This document shows, in pieces, positions 49,393-61,620 of a DNA stretch of 64,000 nt. The translations under genes were made by a program, and so were the position numbers. This DNA is from Nageia nagi (lineage: Eukaryota; Pinophyta), in assembly GCA_050084985.1 (NCBI GenBank), contig JBITNC010000002.1:12834001-12898000 (forward strand). The letters run 5' to 3'. The notes under the pieces were generated by a model. That model was not told where the DNA came from and ran no database searches. It saw nothing but the letters and a program-made list of their open reading frames with translations. Position 1 is the stretch's first letter; the number at the start of each line of letters is the position of its first letter.

Positions 49393-49789
49393 TAGTATAA
49401 GGTTTAATTCTTATAGCTAGGTAAATTTGTATCTAAGAGCAGTAAGAATCTAAAAAATTTAAGAGAAAATGAGATTCTTGTAACTATATGATGGTATAGT
49501 AGCCATTGTGTAAGAATTAGAGATTGACATGGTGATCCTTTGTAGTTAGGACTTGATGAGGGATGGATTTATAATGCATGAGGGTAATAAATAACTTGGA
49601 AAGTTACATGAGGAAAGGAGGAGGAAGGGAGCATGGAGAGAATAACAAATCCAAAGATTTTAGAGTGATGTGACATGAGGTGAAAATGATTGATATAACC
49701 CCTTTTATAATAGTTGACATGTGTGGACATTAATTATTTACAATTACATTTAATACCTTTTTTAACAAGTCATTTTATTTTGAGTGCAA

Positions 49790-50475
49790 ATGATCAACAT
49801 GGCTAATGTATAAATAATCAAAAGTTTCAATGTACATATGATCAACATCACCAATGTACAGACAATCATCTATACAAAAATACATACAATCATCTACATA
49901 AAAAAAGAGATGATCATTTGCATAAACACATAGATGATCATCTATGCTTTTGTATTGATGATTGTTTATGCTTTTGTACTAATGATTATTTGTGCTTTTG
50001 TACAAATGATCATCTTTGCTTTTGTACAAATGATCATCTATACTTCTTTATAGAAAATCATCTTCACTTTAAGGTAGATGATAAACTTTATTAGAGTGCA
50101 AATGATCATCTGTATAAAAATACTAATGATCATTAATACAAATATACAAATGATCATTGTTACTTTTATGTACATGATCATCTATGCTTTTATGCAGATG
50201 ATCATCTATGCTTCTATGCATATGATTATCCCTCCCTTTATATAGATGATCATCTTTATTAAGGTGGAGATGATTGTATAAAATTTTATATAGATGATCA
50301 TCTAAAGTTTTATGTAAATGATCATCCTTTGCTTTATGTAGATGATTATCTTTATTAAAGTGCAAAAAATTATTTGAACTTTTATATAGATAATCATCTA
50401 CACTTTTATACAGATGATCATCTACACTTTTATGCAAATGATCATCTTGATATTTATGCTAGCAATCATATGCAA
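49790..50475. repeat. TGATCA minisatellite, array C (24-bp unit)
   Basis: More than twenty copies of a unit close to GATGATCATCTATGCTTTTA with TGCA; the unit is 24 bp in the most regular part (50160-50440). The length being a multiple of three gives a 104-codon minus-strand open frame (50437-50123) of repeated DDHLHKS-like octads. I read this frame as a by-product of the repeat. The array lies between the PMD-like fragment and the second helicase part. Confidence 0.85.
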
Positions 50476-50929
50476 TCATCTGTAGACAATTGTCCTTACA
50501 AAATTTCTTAAAATTGAAAAATAATATATATCATAAAAAAATTCCAACCTTTTTTTTAATTAATTTCACCACTTATGCTATGTGAGTTTCAAACACCTTT
50601 CGCCATAACTTTGAATCATGTTTGTCAACATTTGAAAATTTTAATTTTGCCATCATTCCTTATGCATAACATTGAATGATAAGTGTTGTCCTCTATACAC
50701 TTAAGGCATACTATGCAATTTGATGAATTTAACATGCTTAGTTGGTAAGACTTGGATATTGAATACAATTGGGAAAGATCTCTATTGACTCCATAATAGC
50801 AAAAAAATAGTTATTATTTAATCAATGATAATCATCATAGATTTCAAATTCTATTGTTTCCCATCATATATTTCAAATTCCATAATAACAAAAAAAATAT
50901 TTATCCATTGAACAAAAAAGGATTTTTGA

Positions 50930-52130
50930 TATAGTGAAATTACATCTTACTAAAACTCACTTTTAACCACCACTTAGAATGATCATTCAAGGTACTATAG
51001 GTACATTTAAATCTTACCTAATCAAATGCATAAGATCTTTACATTGCAATTTAGATCAAAATGAAAAATCTATATTGTTACTTCTTGCACCAACAGGTGT
51101 TGCAACATTCAACATAGGTGCTTCAACAATTTACTTTACACTTTGATTGCCAATTAAAAAATAATCCCTCTCACCAAAAAATCACTTCCAAGATTCCAAG
51201 AAAAAATGTACTCTATACAATACATTATAATTGATGAGATGAGTTTCATTGGTCCTAAACTCCCACAAATCATAGACATATGGTTGTGTGAAGCATATCC
51301 AAGTAATAATCATATTCCATTTGGAGGTCTATCAACAATACTATTCAATGACCAGGCTCAACTACCACCCATGATGGATATCCCCATATATGTTTCATCC
51401 TCATACGATGGTACATTGTGATGCATTTTCAAAATAGTTATGATATTGACCATAATAGTCCTTGAAAGTGGTAAGGATCCTACACATATCTCTTTTCATA
51501 ACTTGTTGAAAAATCTTTAAAATGCAAAACCTACATTTGCAAATTGGGAAGCACTAATTATGTTATGTTCATGCTTAAGAGTTATAGTTATGGAGCAATC
51601 TACTTTCTTCTTTTTAATTCATATTTTTGTAACAAATGAAATGGTTTTTAATCATAATAAATATATGTTGTTTTCCTTAGCAAGATCTATTTCCATATCC
51701 AACATAGGATAACTACAAGAATCAACTATTTCAAATCCAATGAAAAACAACTCCAACAAAAGCTATTGTTATGTATTAACCAACAAGTTATGTTATATTT
51801 AAATTTATGGATAGAAAAAGGACTTATTAATGGTGCACTTGGAAAATTCAAATCAATCATGTACAAGGGAAATGAACAACCACCTCAGCTTCCCTTGTTT
51901 GTTGTTGTTGAATTCAAACATTACATTGGTCATACTTGGGATCACAATAACCTAAAATATATTCCTATAACACCCTTAAGCCATGACTAATGATGAAAAA
52001 TACCACTTAAAACCATCCAGAGTACATGCATTAGATTATCTTTGCATAAAACCATCTTTCCCTTTTGAAAGATTGGAAAGAGTGTAATTTGGTATACATA
52101 AATCTTGTCAAAAAAAAGAAGAGCAATGAC
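50930..52130 (+). pseudogene. Helitron Pif1-type helicase, downstream part
   Basis: Helicase motif I (Walker A) is GTIGTFKSYLI at 50991-51020, with the usual glycine before K-S replaced by Phe. Next come LLLLAPTGVATFNIGASTIY (motif Ia region), IIDEMSFIGPKLPQIID (Walker B, about 51227) and IPFGGLSTILFNDQAQLPP (51330-51390, normally FGD-x-x-QLPP). Further on, INQQVMLYLNLWIEKGLING and ALGKFKSIMYKGNEQPPQLP (51770-51890) and a final IPITPLSHD match the C-terminal part of Helitron helicases. PSFPFERLERVQ-like text follows near 52050, with KKEEQ, stop, LLSLSN at about 52115. Stops and shifts separate the parts. It continues the upstream part at 40,170-40,830. Confidence 0.85.
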
Positions 52131-52139
52131 TGTTATCAC

Positions 52140-52600
52140 TTTCCAATCATCCCATATGACAACATAAAAAATATATCAAGTTTAACCTCTAGGTTCGCAA
52201 TGATAAAAATGCTATAAATAAATATTAACAAATAAAATATGTCTTTCTTTCTTTAGAGAAATCGTGAAATTATTTTTTAGATCATATTAATATTTTTGAA
52301 AATATATGATTTTTTATTTTCTACATTTTATTGTCAAAAAAATATTATTTCTCACACAATCACTATATATAATTTATAGTAAATAAATCAAATATTTATC
52401 TACTTATTTTCTATTTAATTACATTTTTTATTATGTACATATCTAAATTAATTACAATTTAATTCAAAATTATAAAATTCAATGAAATACTATACTTATT
52501 TCTAATATTTACATTTGATAAAAAATCATTTTTTGAAGTTTAATTATCAAATGTTATATTTAGCAAAAAAAAAAAGACAAATATTTTTCTGCACCGTACC
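52140..52600. other. AT-rich tail of the Helitron
   Basis: Non-coding, strongly AT-rich DNA between the end of the helicase frame and the candidate 3' terminus. No gene is seen. Confidence 0.4.
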
Positions 52601-52601
52601 C

Positions 52602-52626
52602 ATTGCACTTAGTTGCAAATAGCTAG
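52602..52626 (+). other. Candidate Helitron 3' terminus (hairpin plus CTAG)
   Basis: TTGCA CTTAGT TGCAA forms a 5-bp stem with a 6-base loop (about 52604-52619), and CTAG follows at 52623-52626 with a T next. Helitrons end in a short hairpin followed within about ten bases by CTRR and insert before T. The stem is shorter and less GC-rich than in classic cases. The change in composition just beyond (see next entry) supports the boundary. Confidence 0.45.
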
Positions 52627-55100
52627 TTATATCTGTAGAGTCACTCAGCAGTCATCACATCACATGTTTTAGTTTGTTGAAACCTTTTTCCCTGTGCTTA
52701 CAGTCACTCACCTGATCATCAAGGGTGAGTTGACAACTTCCGTCCTCTAATGCGACAAAATCAAATAGTTGCAGATTTGCAGCTCGCCTTTCATTTGGGT
52801 TGAACTTGAAATTTGAAACCCACATCCGAAGTTATCTATATAATCTAGAATTCCAAATTTGAATCAGAATTATACTTTTCATGGAATTTAATCTGTATTA
52901 TTTTTCTTACATTAGTTGGAATCGTAGAAGACCACGGATACTCTTTCAGATTCTTGTCAAAGCCGTGAAATTTAATAAACATGTATCGGTCAATACTGAG
53001 TTATTTACGCCAGAAATTGTTATGTAATAATTACGGTTAGTTTACCGTCTATGCCAAATGCAATTTGCCTTGGCGAAAATCATATGGCTTATCCATGGCA
53101 CGCGTTCTAATTATTACGGACCCCGACATCCTTGAGAATATTGACCCTTCAGAATGTCCGATTATATGTCTTGAAGGCCAATGAAAAAGAGCCCACCCTC
53201 ACCTGGATGGGGACAAGGTATCCAATACCTGGATTTTTGTTTAAGTTACGAAATCCAATGTTCAACTTTCCAGTTCGAATGTTGTTGTCAAAGGAAACAA
53301 CCCCATGATGCTGTTGTTCGATTTGAATGTCCACCAAAAAGAACCACAGAAGTGTTAACAAAGATAATATACTACAACCTATTTAAACAAACCCTTCAGA
53401 TAATGCAAATATGGATGGAATCATTGCAATGCTAAGCCAGTGTACCTTTCTCTTGTCCTTGTGTGGGTGGGGACCGGGGTGACGATCTGTCGATGATTAT
53501 TAGCGCAAGGGGAAGGGACATTCAATCCATTCCCACCAATAAATCGAGGAATATAGTAGATCAACGGTCCATGGCAGGATGCCTCTCATAAGATGCGGTA
53601 CGCTTTTTGTAATGTTGTATGATTGAACTTTGATGTGTGCCCTTTGAATCTATTACTAATTATTTTTATATTCTGGGAGTATATGTTATATATTTTGGAA
53701 GTATATATTTCATATCAGCTGACATTTGAATGAGGATCAAAGTTAATCAAATTCAAACATTCCTTATCAAGTTGAACTTGTTGCAACAATTTTCATCTAT
53801 TTATGTATGTTATTCAAAGATAACATATGCAATTTCAGTAGATTCTTTTATTTATTTTCCAACTATTCTAATCTGCAATTACGATTAATATAACACCATT
53901 TTAGTATGTGATGTTACTGTAAAAATAATTTTTTAATATAAATTAAAAAAATTATTAAAAAAAATGCAAAGAAGATTTAAAATTAAACTGTCAAATTTAA
54001 TGAGTTGTTTGTTGACGACAATTTTGGGTCTTTTGAGTTCTGCAGTAGAATTAAATGGATTTTACTTATACGATTATTATAACAACCTGCTTGAAAGAAC
54101 TGTGAAATTATAATCCTCGTTCGTATCAACAAAATATTCATCGAATTTTTATGTTACTGCCTTATGGTTAACTCAAAAGGCTCATTTGTGTATTAAATAT
54201 CTTCCCATTAAATAACTGGACCTTCCTTTCAGCTTCTTGGATGATTATTCTGAAACGTCTACACACGAGTTTGATCGTTTTTTTGTCTCTGGGAAAGATC
54301 TAGACAGATGTTTTACTGTTATTAAGTACATAGAATTATCAATGGGAATGTCGTTCTATTCTTTGCAGAAATTTCACTTGTACTTAGCACAGATGTAATT
54401 TAAGAATATCATACAGTTTTATAAAGTTAAAAGAACAGTTACAAATTTTTTGAAAATATCACCAGAATTCAGAAATACTTTTTATACGAAACTAGAGGCA
54501 TGAAGGAAAAAAAAATAAGAGCAGAAATGAAATTTAGAAACATATATTTTATATATCATTTATTGCATTGTGAAAATACGAAGATTATTTAAGTTTACTG
54601 GACTTTAAGAGTTATATATTAAGATAAAAAGTACTATACATACTCCATCTTATCAGTTGGAACTGTTTTACTCTGTAAGATGATCTTTTGTCTTATTATA
54701 ACTCATAAGCAGTTTATCTCCAGCTAATTTACTTTTATCTTTGAAGGAAACTAAATAAATGCCATATTTGGTATGGCTGAAATAATTTTCAGCAATGTTT
54801 TAAAAACCCAAGGCAGGCAAATAATGAGGTATCCGAATGTCGAATTCCCTTCCATTAGTAAGTTTGGCCCGGGAACGTCCGTTAAAAGAACTGTAAGTTA
54901 TTGTAAGAAAAGCATCTCTCGTGTAATAAGCAAGATCAGTTGTTCCCATCTAGGAGTCATGGGTCGGCTAGGACTCTGAAAGTTGCAATTCCCGGCATTA
55001 GAGCTCTGCTACTGAGCTAGCCTTCCGGTTGAAGATAAATTTGTGAGACCCAGAAAACTGCCATCCATAAATTATAAAAATTAAGGAACAGGTTAGCATC
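52627..55100. other. CpG-retaining, apparently low-copy segment
   Basis: Unlike the rest of the window, this stretch keeps many CpG: I count about 28 in 52,621-53,600, against one or two per kilobase in transposon-derived DNA such as 34.0-35.0 kb. It has no transposon domain on either strand. A minus-strand open frame at 53361-53149 (HHGVVSFDNNIRTGKLNIGF and more) is followed by a donor-like CCAG/GTGAGG and could be an exon, but I do not recognise it. The stretch 53,455-53,600 is G-rich, with GGGTGGGGACCGGGGTGACG. Host gene edge, promoter, or a young unknown element are all possible. Confidence 0.5.
54950..55026 (-). ncRNA. tRNA-like head (SINE or tRNA pseudogene)
   Basis: The minus strand from 55026 reads GGAAGGCTAGCTCAGTAGCA, then GAGC. 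Here TAGCTCAGTAG is an A box and GCTC/GAGC form a perfect D stem. A possible anticodon arm (CTAAT/ATTGC) follows, and about 40 bases on TTTCAGAGTCC is a B box with one inserted base. The acceptor and T stems do not close as in a working tRNA. A SINE running on towards about 54,780 is the likeliest reading, but no A-rich tail is clear. Confidence 0.4.
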
Positions 55101-57060
55101 ATAAGCACTGTACTACTGTACTTCCAAGAATTCACTGCCTTTTCGGTTAGTTAAGAAGGTATATTTTTATATTGCTTTTGGCCGGTCCATATATGGTAGT
55201 GTAGTACATTTGAACCACAAGGAGGGGTACATATAAGGTAGTGTAATAAAATTGAACCACAAGGAGGGTAGTGAGATTAAGAAACAAATTTCTACAATTA
55301 AAAAAAAATTATTTCATTTTTCAATGCTCTGTCTTGTATGAGATTCGTGGATGTTATTATTGTCTTTTCTAAGATTCACACAGCTCTTTGAGCACATTCA
55401 TTCGCTATCCTGATTAGTGATGTTTAACTCTATACTTTAGAGAGGCCCTCCTCTTACGACAATGACTTCTAGCCTAGGCTCAACAACCACCTGAGGATTG
55501 ATTCATCACATCCTTTTTCCATGCCTCTTCTCTTGAACAAGCTCCTAGGAGACACCAAGAGGAGCACCTGCATCCACCATGTTGGACTAGGAGATGTATA
55601 TTGAGCATCAAGGATCCTTTATTGATGCATCCGATCACATCCTTATTCTCCTCTAGCAATAGTATCATAGACACATCCCATAGTGTTCACGCTTGAGCTC
55701 TCCTTGGTGCAAAGACTATTGTCGTACACTCCCCTAGTAAGGTCAAGGGCGGCATTCCCTAGGGATCCTTAGTTTTTGAATCCATTCTTTCTTTTAGAGT
55801 TAGGATTCTCTTCTACAGTTGTAGTTGTTTATTCTTTTATGTTTCATTTCTATATATGCATTCATTAGGGACTTGTTTGCTTCATTTACATTATTGTACT
55901 TTGTAGTCCCATTGACTGCTTTTGATCATTTAAAGACATTAATTTTCTTTCTTCCTTTCTTTCTTTCATGAATCCATTTTTCATGAATACACAAAAAGTA
56001 AGCTAATGTGAAAATCAAGCTATATCAATTAAAAATGAAAATCATATTAGAATCCATATATAAGTTAAGATAGAGTCTACAAACCTTTGCTTTTTTAGAG
56101 CCTCCTAACTATAAATATGGCTTAAACATACAATTGAACCATCAACACAGTTGTTGATGTATTTGTGTTCAAGTATGCATTGACCTCAAAACCAAGTGCA
56201 CTAGTATTGTCAATGTGGATCAACATCTAGATAGCATCTTCTTAAATCTCTTGTCATACTTTATGAGAAAGAGATAAATAAAGGATTTGAAAACACAAAT
56301 TACTCAAGATGTACCTTTTCCTCTTGCCACCATCATTATTATCACCAAAGCCAAATGAGAAGAGAGAGAGCACCTCCTATGCCCTATCTCCAAGCTGACT
56401 CTGATAGAGTTAGGAAACATAGCTAGGTGGTGTGCTCTCTCTTATTCTTTGAATTCTAATGATTCCTTCAAAACATGTAGGAAAAAATGTAAATAAATAC
56501 ACCATTGCATTCAGCTTTGTGTATTGTAACAAGAATCCTCCTATATATACCCTTCTAGTAAACTCTCATTCACTCATTTAAATAATGAAAATTCTAGGGG
56601 ATTAGAGAATGGGATACCATTAAACTGAATGTACTTGAATAGTGATGATTGAAAAGGCCAAAAAAATTTAATTCAAATTGGGTCCATGTGTACAAAATAG
56701 TGATAATAGCTTATTGTAGTGTGTCCTCCATTTCTACATTCTTCTCAAAGATATCATTATCGACTCATTGTCTCTAACTACACCTAGAACATTCTTTTTA
56801 ATCTAATTTTTTTGTGTTGAAAAATCAAAATTAAAAGCATCGATTATAGAGGAAAAGTATAATTATCACATACATTGTAGTTTTCCCATTAGCTTTACAT
56901 ACACATCCTTCAATTATTAACTTTAGATAAGTTAATATATTTATCAGGTTTATAAATGTGCATATCCATCATAGATGATGGGGTCAATTCATTTTTTGAT
57001 ACAATATCATCACTAAGCATGCATGCATACTTATGGCCATGCATGCAAAAAATCTAGAAA
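55100..57060. other. Mixed stretch without supported genes
   Basis: GGAGGGTA phrases at 55,220-55,270 form a short duplication (ATAAGGTAGTGTA and AACCACAAGGAGGG twice). The segment 55,480-55,990 is pyrimidine-rich, with a plus-strand frame whose end resembles the 3' part of plant LINEs, finishing in a CTTT-rich run, but I cannot show a domain. The segment 56,100-57,060 is AT-rich and empty. The minus-strand open frame at 55674-55480 has no known domain. Confidence 0.35.
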
Positions 57061-57167
57061 GGTTTATTCTAAAAGAAATGAGAAAAAAAATAGGTGTTGA
57101 AACTTATAGATATTTGAACTTGAATTATTAGGTTTAGAATCAAAAGGATAATCCAAGGGAGGATCTT

Positions 57168-57186
57168 GGCCTATAAATAGAGGGCC
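57168..57186 (+). promoter_or_regulatory. TATA box of a probable LTR or solo LTR
   Basis: CCTATAAATAGAGGGCC is a canonical plant TATA context, followed about 30 bases later by CACTCAACAAG, a typical start region, and a purine-rich leader. No LTR partner was identified. It is on the opposite strand to the neighbouring gypsy pol. Confidence 0.4.
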
Positions 57187-57469
57187 CTCTCCTTGATATC
57201 ACTCAACAAGTTTCTACCAAAGTTATCCTCTTGTCTAGGTTGTAGGAGAAGTGAGAAAGTTGTTATAAGAGAGTGCTCTTTGAGAATAATATCATAGATT
57301 AGTGGATATACTTTCATGGTTGGAGGAACCACTTTATATTGGTGTCAACTTTATGATATTGGTTATTTTCTTTATGCTATTATGATGATATTTTTAGAGA
57401 GCTTTCATGAGAGCTTGGTAGAATAGGAATTTAGTCACTTAGGCTTAATTTATTTCAAAAAGAAAATAT

Positions 57470-60030
57470 TTGCATCTTCTTATCTTGTAATACACTTTTA
57501 TAATAAAAATACATATCTTGATAAATTTATCCAATATAACAAATAAATAATTATGTACACTATTAGACATAGGTAATCCACCTATAAAATCCATAGATAT
57601 ATTGTCTCAAGTATGACTTAGTACTGAAGATGGATAATACAAATCAAATTTCTTATTACTAGACTTGATCGTATAATACATGACATATCCTATAATATAT
57701 TTTTCAACTTGATATCGCATTCTTAGAAAATAAATATTTACAAATTTATTCCCAACCCCAAAAATGATCAATTATTTAATTTTTATGTGTTTCTCTAATT
57801 TACTAAACTCTCTCATAGTTAATAACACATATAATATTTTTCTTATAGATAAATCCATCTCTAATATGATATTCATTCAAACCTTCATAATGTCATGTAG
57901 ATGAATATTTCATACAATTTCATAAAGCTCTACAAAGCCTACATCCTGTATACATGCCACTTAAAAAAATCCTAAAAATGGTGAAATAATTTCATTGAAA
58001 TCAAAAAAGAAAAATTATTGTATTGGAGGACCATTTGTAGCCTAAAATATACAAAATGAGGATCATTGGTGGTCTCTTTCTTTGTAGTAGGAGGTATATA
58101 AATTTTATAATCAACTTTATTTGTATTGTGTTTCATGTATCTTAGAACCAAATAGAACTATTGTATAAAAATCATCCAACTATAATGCTTTGTTCATTAT
58201 AACCTTGGCTGATTTTGCAAGTATTGTAATGGTTGATAGTCAATTTGGATTATTATCTCTAATTTCATTAGATAATGCTTAAATAGTTTTACCACTTGGA
58301 TAAAAGAAAATAACTCATTATCAAGGTCAATGCAAGAAGTTGGGTCCACTTTATGGCCAAAAAGTGGAAATCTTTTCTTGATTTCTAGGTTTGGTCATAT
58401 TGATCTCAAAATTTGAAGCACTTACACATGGAATCTTGAAGAATGTCATCAGGGTAAAAATCTAGTGCTTTAAGTCTATTTTTAAAATATATAATTTATT
58501 TCAATACCTAGATGAACATAATTTAGTTTTGATAGTTATGAATGAAAACCACTATTTAAATGCATGTGTATATCACACACTTTAATCAAAACCAAAGTAT
58601 TTTTTAATCCTTTAAGGAAATGATAACTAACACAATGAAGCTTATCCTAGATATTTTTTTTATTTTTTTCATGAATATTTTTTTAATTAATTTTTTATAG
58701 ATTGTAATTACAGTTTTGAAAAATGCTCATGTTCATCATGTATAATTTGATCTAAAGTTATCATTTTTTCAAACTTATTTTTTTCATTTTGTATAGAATT
58801 ATCTAAAGGTTGTCCCCATATATTTTTTTCTCAAAATTCCTAAAAAAAAAAATGTTATTAAAAAATAAAAAAAATATTTTTTAAATTTTTAAGTCATAAA
58901 ACTTCCTCTTTATGTAGACTCACCTTCTTGCTTCAACCCATCATATGTAGGATAGTTCAAAACTTCCCCACTAAACGTTTTTGAATGGTAATAAATAGGT
59001 TTCCTTCCTTGAATCAAAATGGCTTCCTTCCTTGTATGAAAATAGGTACATTGTTGATATTTTTTCTTTAGTAAATCAAATGCTATTTGTTTCATTTCTT
59101 CCCATTGAATACTTTTTCACTTTTCCTATAATTTCTTGTAAAGGTGAACTAATATTAGACATTCATCAATAAAATTTATAAGGTATTTAAAAATAATACC
59201 TAAGAACATCCTTGCTGTAGTCACATTACATAGAATTTTCTATATCAAAATGTTTCTAACTTTTTCAAGATCTATTCCAAGCTATCCACCACCAATAATA
59301 TGGCCTAAGTACACAAAATATTGTTTAACAAAATCACACTTAGTTATTTTTAAAAATAAAATTCCATTTTGACAAGCTTAAAGAATGCTTTTTAGATATA
59401 GTGAATGATCATCCCAAGTATAACTTAACATAATAATATCATCCAAGTAAACAATAATAAAACAATACATATAATTTCTAAGGAATTCATTAACTATCAT
59501 AAAATAATGGTTGGTGAATTACATTAACTATATAGAAAAATAATCCATTCAAATAAATATTATCTTCTTTAAAAGGTTGTTATCTAGAAATTTCCTCTTT
59601 CTTGATCCTCACTTGGAGATAAGAACTCCCTAAATCTACCTTCATATAGTATCTTTTCCTTTGAAATGTATCCATGACATCATCTATTTGAGGAAAAGGA
59701 TCTAGTAATTTATCTGATGATTTTGTTTAATGCCTTATAATCAATGCACATTCCCTATGTACTATCCTTATTAATAATAAATACAATAGGTGACCCAAAT
59801 GAAGATGTACTATGTCTTATCATACCTTGATTAATCGATTCTTGAATTTAATTTTTAATCTCATCATATTCCAAAATTAATTTCATATATAATCATATGT
59901 TTGGAAGAGGTGCATCAGATAACAATTGGATCTCATATTTTATCTCTTTATTAGGTGGAAATCCTTTTAGATAACAAAACACTCTTGAAAATCCTAAATG
60001 AGACTCTACACTTAATCATCCTTGGAAAGT
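57470..60030 (-). pseudogene. pol: Ty3/gypsy pol pseudogene (RT, RNase H, integrase)
   Basis: From right to left on the minus strand: RT text EIKN, stop, IQESINQGMIRHSTSSFGSP (about 59,780-59,860), GMCIDYKALNKI (59,730-59,757) and an intact catalytic YLDD at 59,438-59,449. RNase H follows as ILIQGRKPIYYHSKTFSGEV and LNYPTYDGL (59095-58910). Integrase core: DNISMDFIGGLPMSNSVHNY (about 57,545-57,615). Many stops and shifts, and AT-rich decay elsewhere. The gag-protease pseudogene on the same strand at 61.8-63.0 kb is probably its upstream part. Confidence 0.75.
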
Positions 60031-60299
60031 ATCATTAATATCCTAGACATTACACAATACACCACTAAAGGTCCACTTATAATAGTATTATACCTTGAAA
60101 CTCTTATCATAAGGAGAACGAACTTTTTACCTCCCTTAATCAATCTTTTTACCTATCTAGTTCATGAAAGGAATATTCTTCTTACTTCTATGAGTATAAA
60201 AATTATAGGATTTTCCATAATTAATAAATCTATTATTATTTCTTCTCTTGAAATAAATGGTCTCTCTATCCCAATGTAAAATCCCAAATAATTCTCTAA

Positions 60300-61620
60300 C
60301 ATAAGTATTAGCCAAATAGTAAACAATAAATATCAAATTATGCTCCTAGGCATATCGTGAACTAATCTAAGGCACCAAATATGCAAGAAAATAAGCCAAG
60401 AATCCTAACAACTCACTCTTCTAACAAAATAACACCTCAATTTCCTAACATCACACACAAGTGAGCAATACTACACCAAATCCATTAAAATATGAGATAA
60501 GAATGGGAGATCAAGTGTGCCAATATTTCATTAATAGAGAAATTATTAGTACAAGTAATACCAAACCCTACAAAGCTCAATGTTGGACTCTAAGGAGCCA
60601 ACTAGGGTACACTAATATGCAAATCGGATCACTAATGAAGTTATGTTGTATAACAATCAAACTCTACCATTTTTTTGGATGCCTCACCAAAGGGATTCCT
60701 CATAGGCTAGCTCTCGATAAAGAGAACAAGTGCAATTCTAGAATGCCACCAGATGGATTCAAATATGTTGATCACTATGAATGCTTCAAGGAAGGGCAAT
60801 CTCATAGTATGAACAATCACCTCAACTGTTAATCAAAAGGTATTCCAAGCCTCTTGGACCCTCCTTGTTCTACACACTAAAGGGTACTAATGTTGGTAAG
60901 TTTTTTATAACTTAAAAGAGAAGAAGGAATTTATATATTAAAATTAACATATCTCTATAATGATGCTCTAATATCCTATATAGCATTCTATAGATCTAGA
61001 TCTCACCTAGAAGTCATCACTCATTGTCCAAATCCAATGTTAGCCTCCTAAAGGCTCCCAAATACTAGACATTGGGTAGATGTGTTCTCTAATATACTTA
61101 AGAATCATGCATGCCCATTGTTAACCTCCTAGATATCCTAAAATATCCAACATGGGTGTCTAGGTATCATGCATGCTCAATGTGGATGCCTTAATATCAT
61201 GCATGCTCAATGTGGGTGCCTTGATATCATGCATGTTCAACATGGATTCCTTGGTGTCATGCATAGGTGCCTTGGTGTGTCATGAGCTAACTTGGGGGTA
61301 TAGGAGTCTCCCAAGGGTGATAACGGTATACAAATGTAATAATGCTCTCCAAGTCCAACATTGGGGCTATAGATGACCATCCATGCTAACGTACCATGCT
61401 AAGTGTAACACAAGACTTGGGATTCCCCCAATCATCATTATGATTCCAAGTGCATAAATAAATAATAAAATAACTCATGTTATGCTTGGGAGTAAAACAT
61501 CCCACTTTGGGGATCATAATGTGGGTCCAATGGGCCATTATTTTTCTATCCAAAGTAACTAATAATGAAAAAATAAAATATTTACAAAGAGAACACCTAG
61601 GATCCCAAATTTAATTAATT
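60300..61620. other. Foreign-looking segment between gag-protease and RT
   Basis: Between the protease remnant (61,790) and the RT (60,030) lies less AT-rich DNA without gypsy text. It includes a plus-strand open frame at 60461-60832 (123 codons, Cys/His scattered, no known domain) and the repeats listed next. A gypsy element has only a few hundred bases here, so part of this is probably an insertion. Confidence 0.4.
61000..61400 (+). repeat. 32-bp tandem repeat with CATGCATGCTCAATGTGG
   Basis: Units like ATCATGCATGCTCAATGTGG plus GTGCCTTGAT repeat three to four times at 61,157-61,285. Looser relatives (CCAATGTTAGCCTCCTA, CCCATTGTTAACCTCCTA) lie at 61,030-61,130. Confidence 0.75.

Noticed and set aside
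49790-50475. CRISPR-like array
   Set aside because: Units are contiguous 24-bp tandem copies without unique spacers, in plant nuclear DNA, so it is a minisatellite.
52832-52845. TATA box of a host gene (TATCTATATAATC)
   Set aside because: Such motifs are frequent by chance at this base composition, and no start or coding frame follows.
53149-53361. Minus-strand open frame of 70 codons as a gene
   Set aside because: No family recognised and only one possible splice site; kept as a possible exon within the CpG-retaining segment entry, not as a gene.
54950-55026. Functional tRNA gene
   Set aside because: The D arm is good, but the T arm and acceptor stem do not pair and the B box has an extra base.
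55480-55990. 3' end of another LINE
   Set aside because: The plus-strand text and pyrimidine-rich end are suggestive, but no RT or zf-RVT motif could be shown.
60461-60832. 123-codon plus-strand open frame with Cys and His residues
   Set aside because: Spacing of Cys and His fits no zinc-binding motif I know, and it lies in repeat-bearing DNA. Length alone is not enough.
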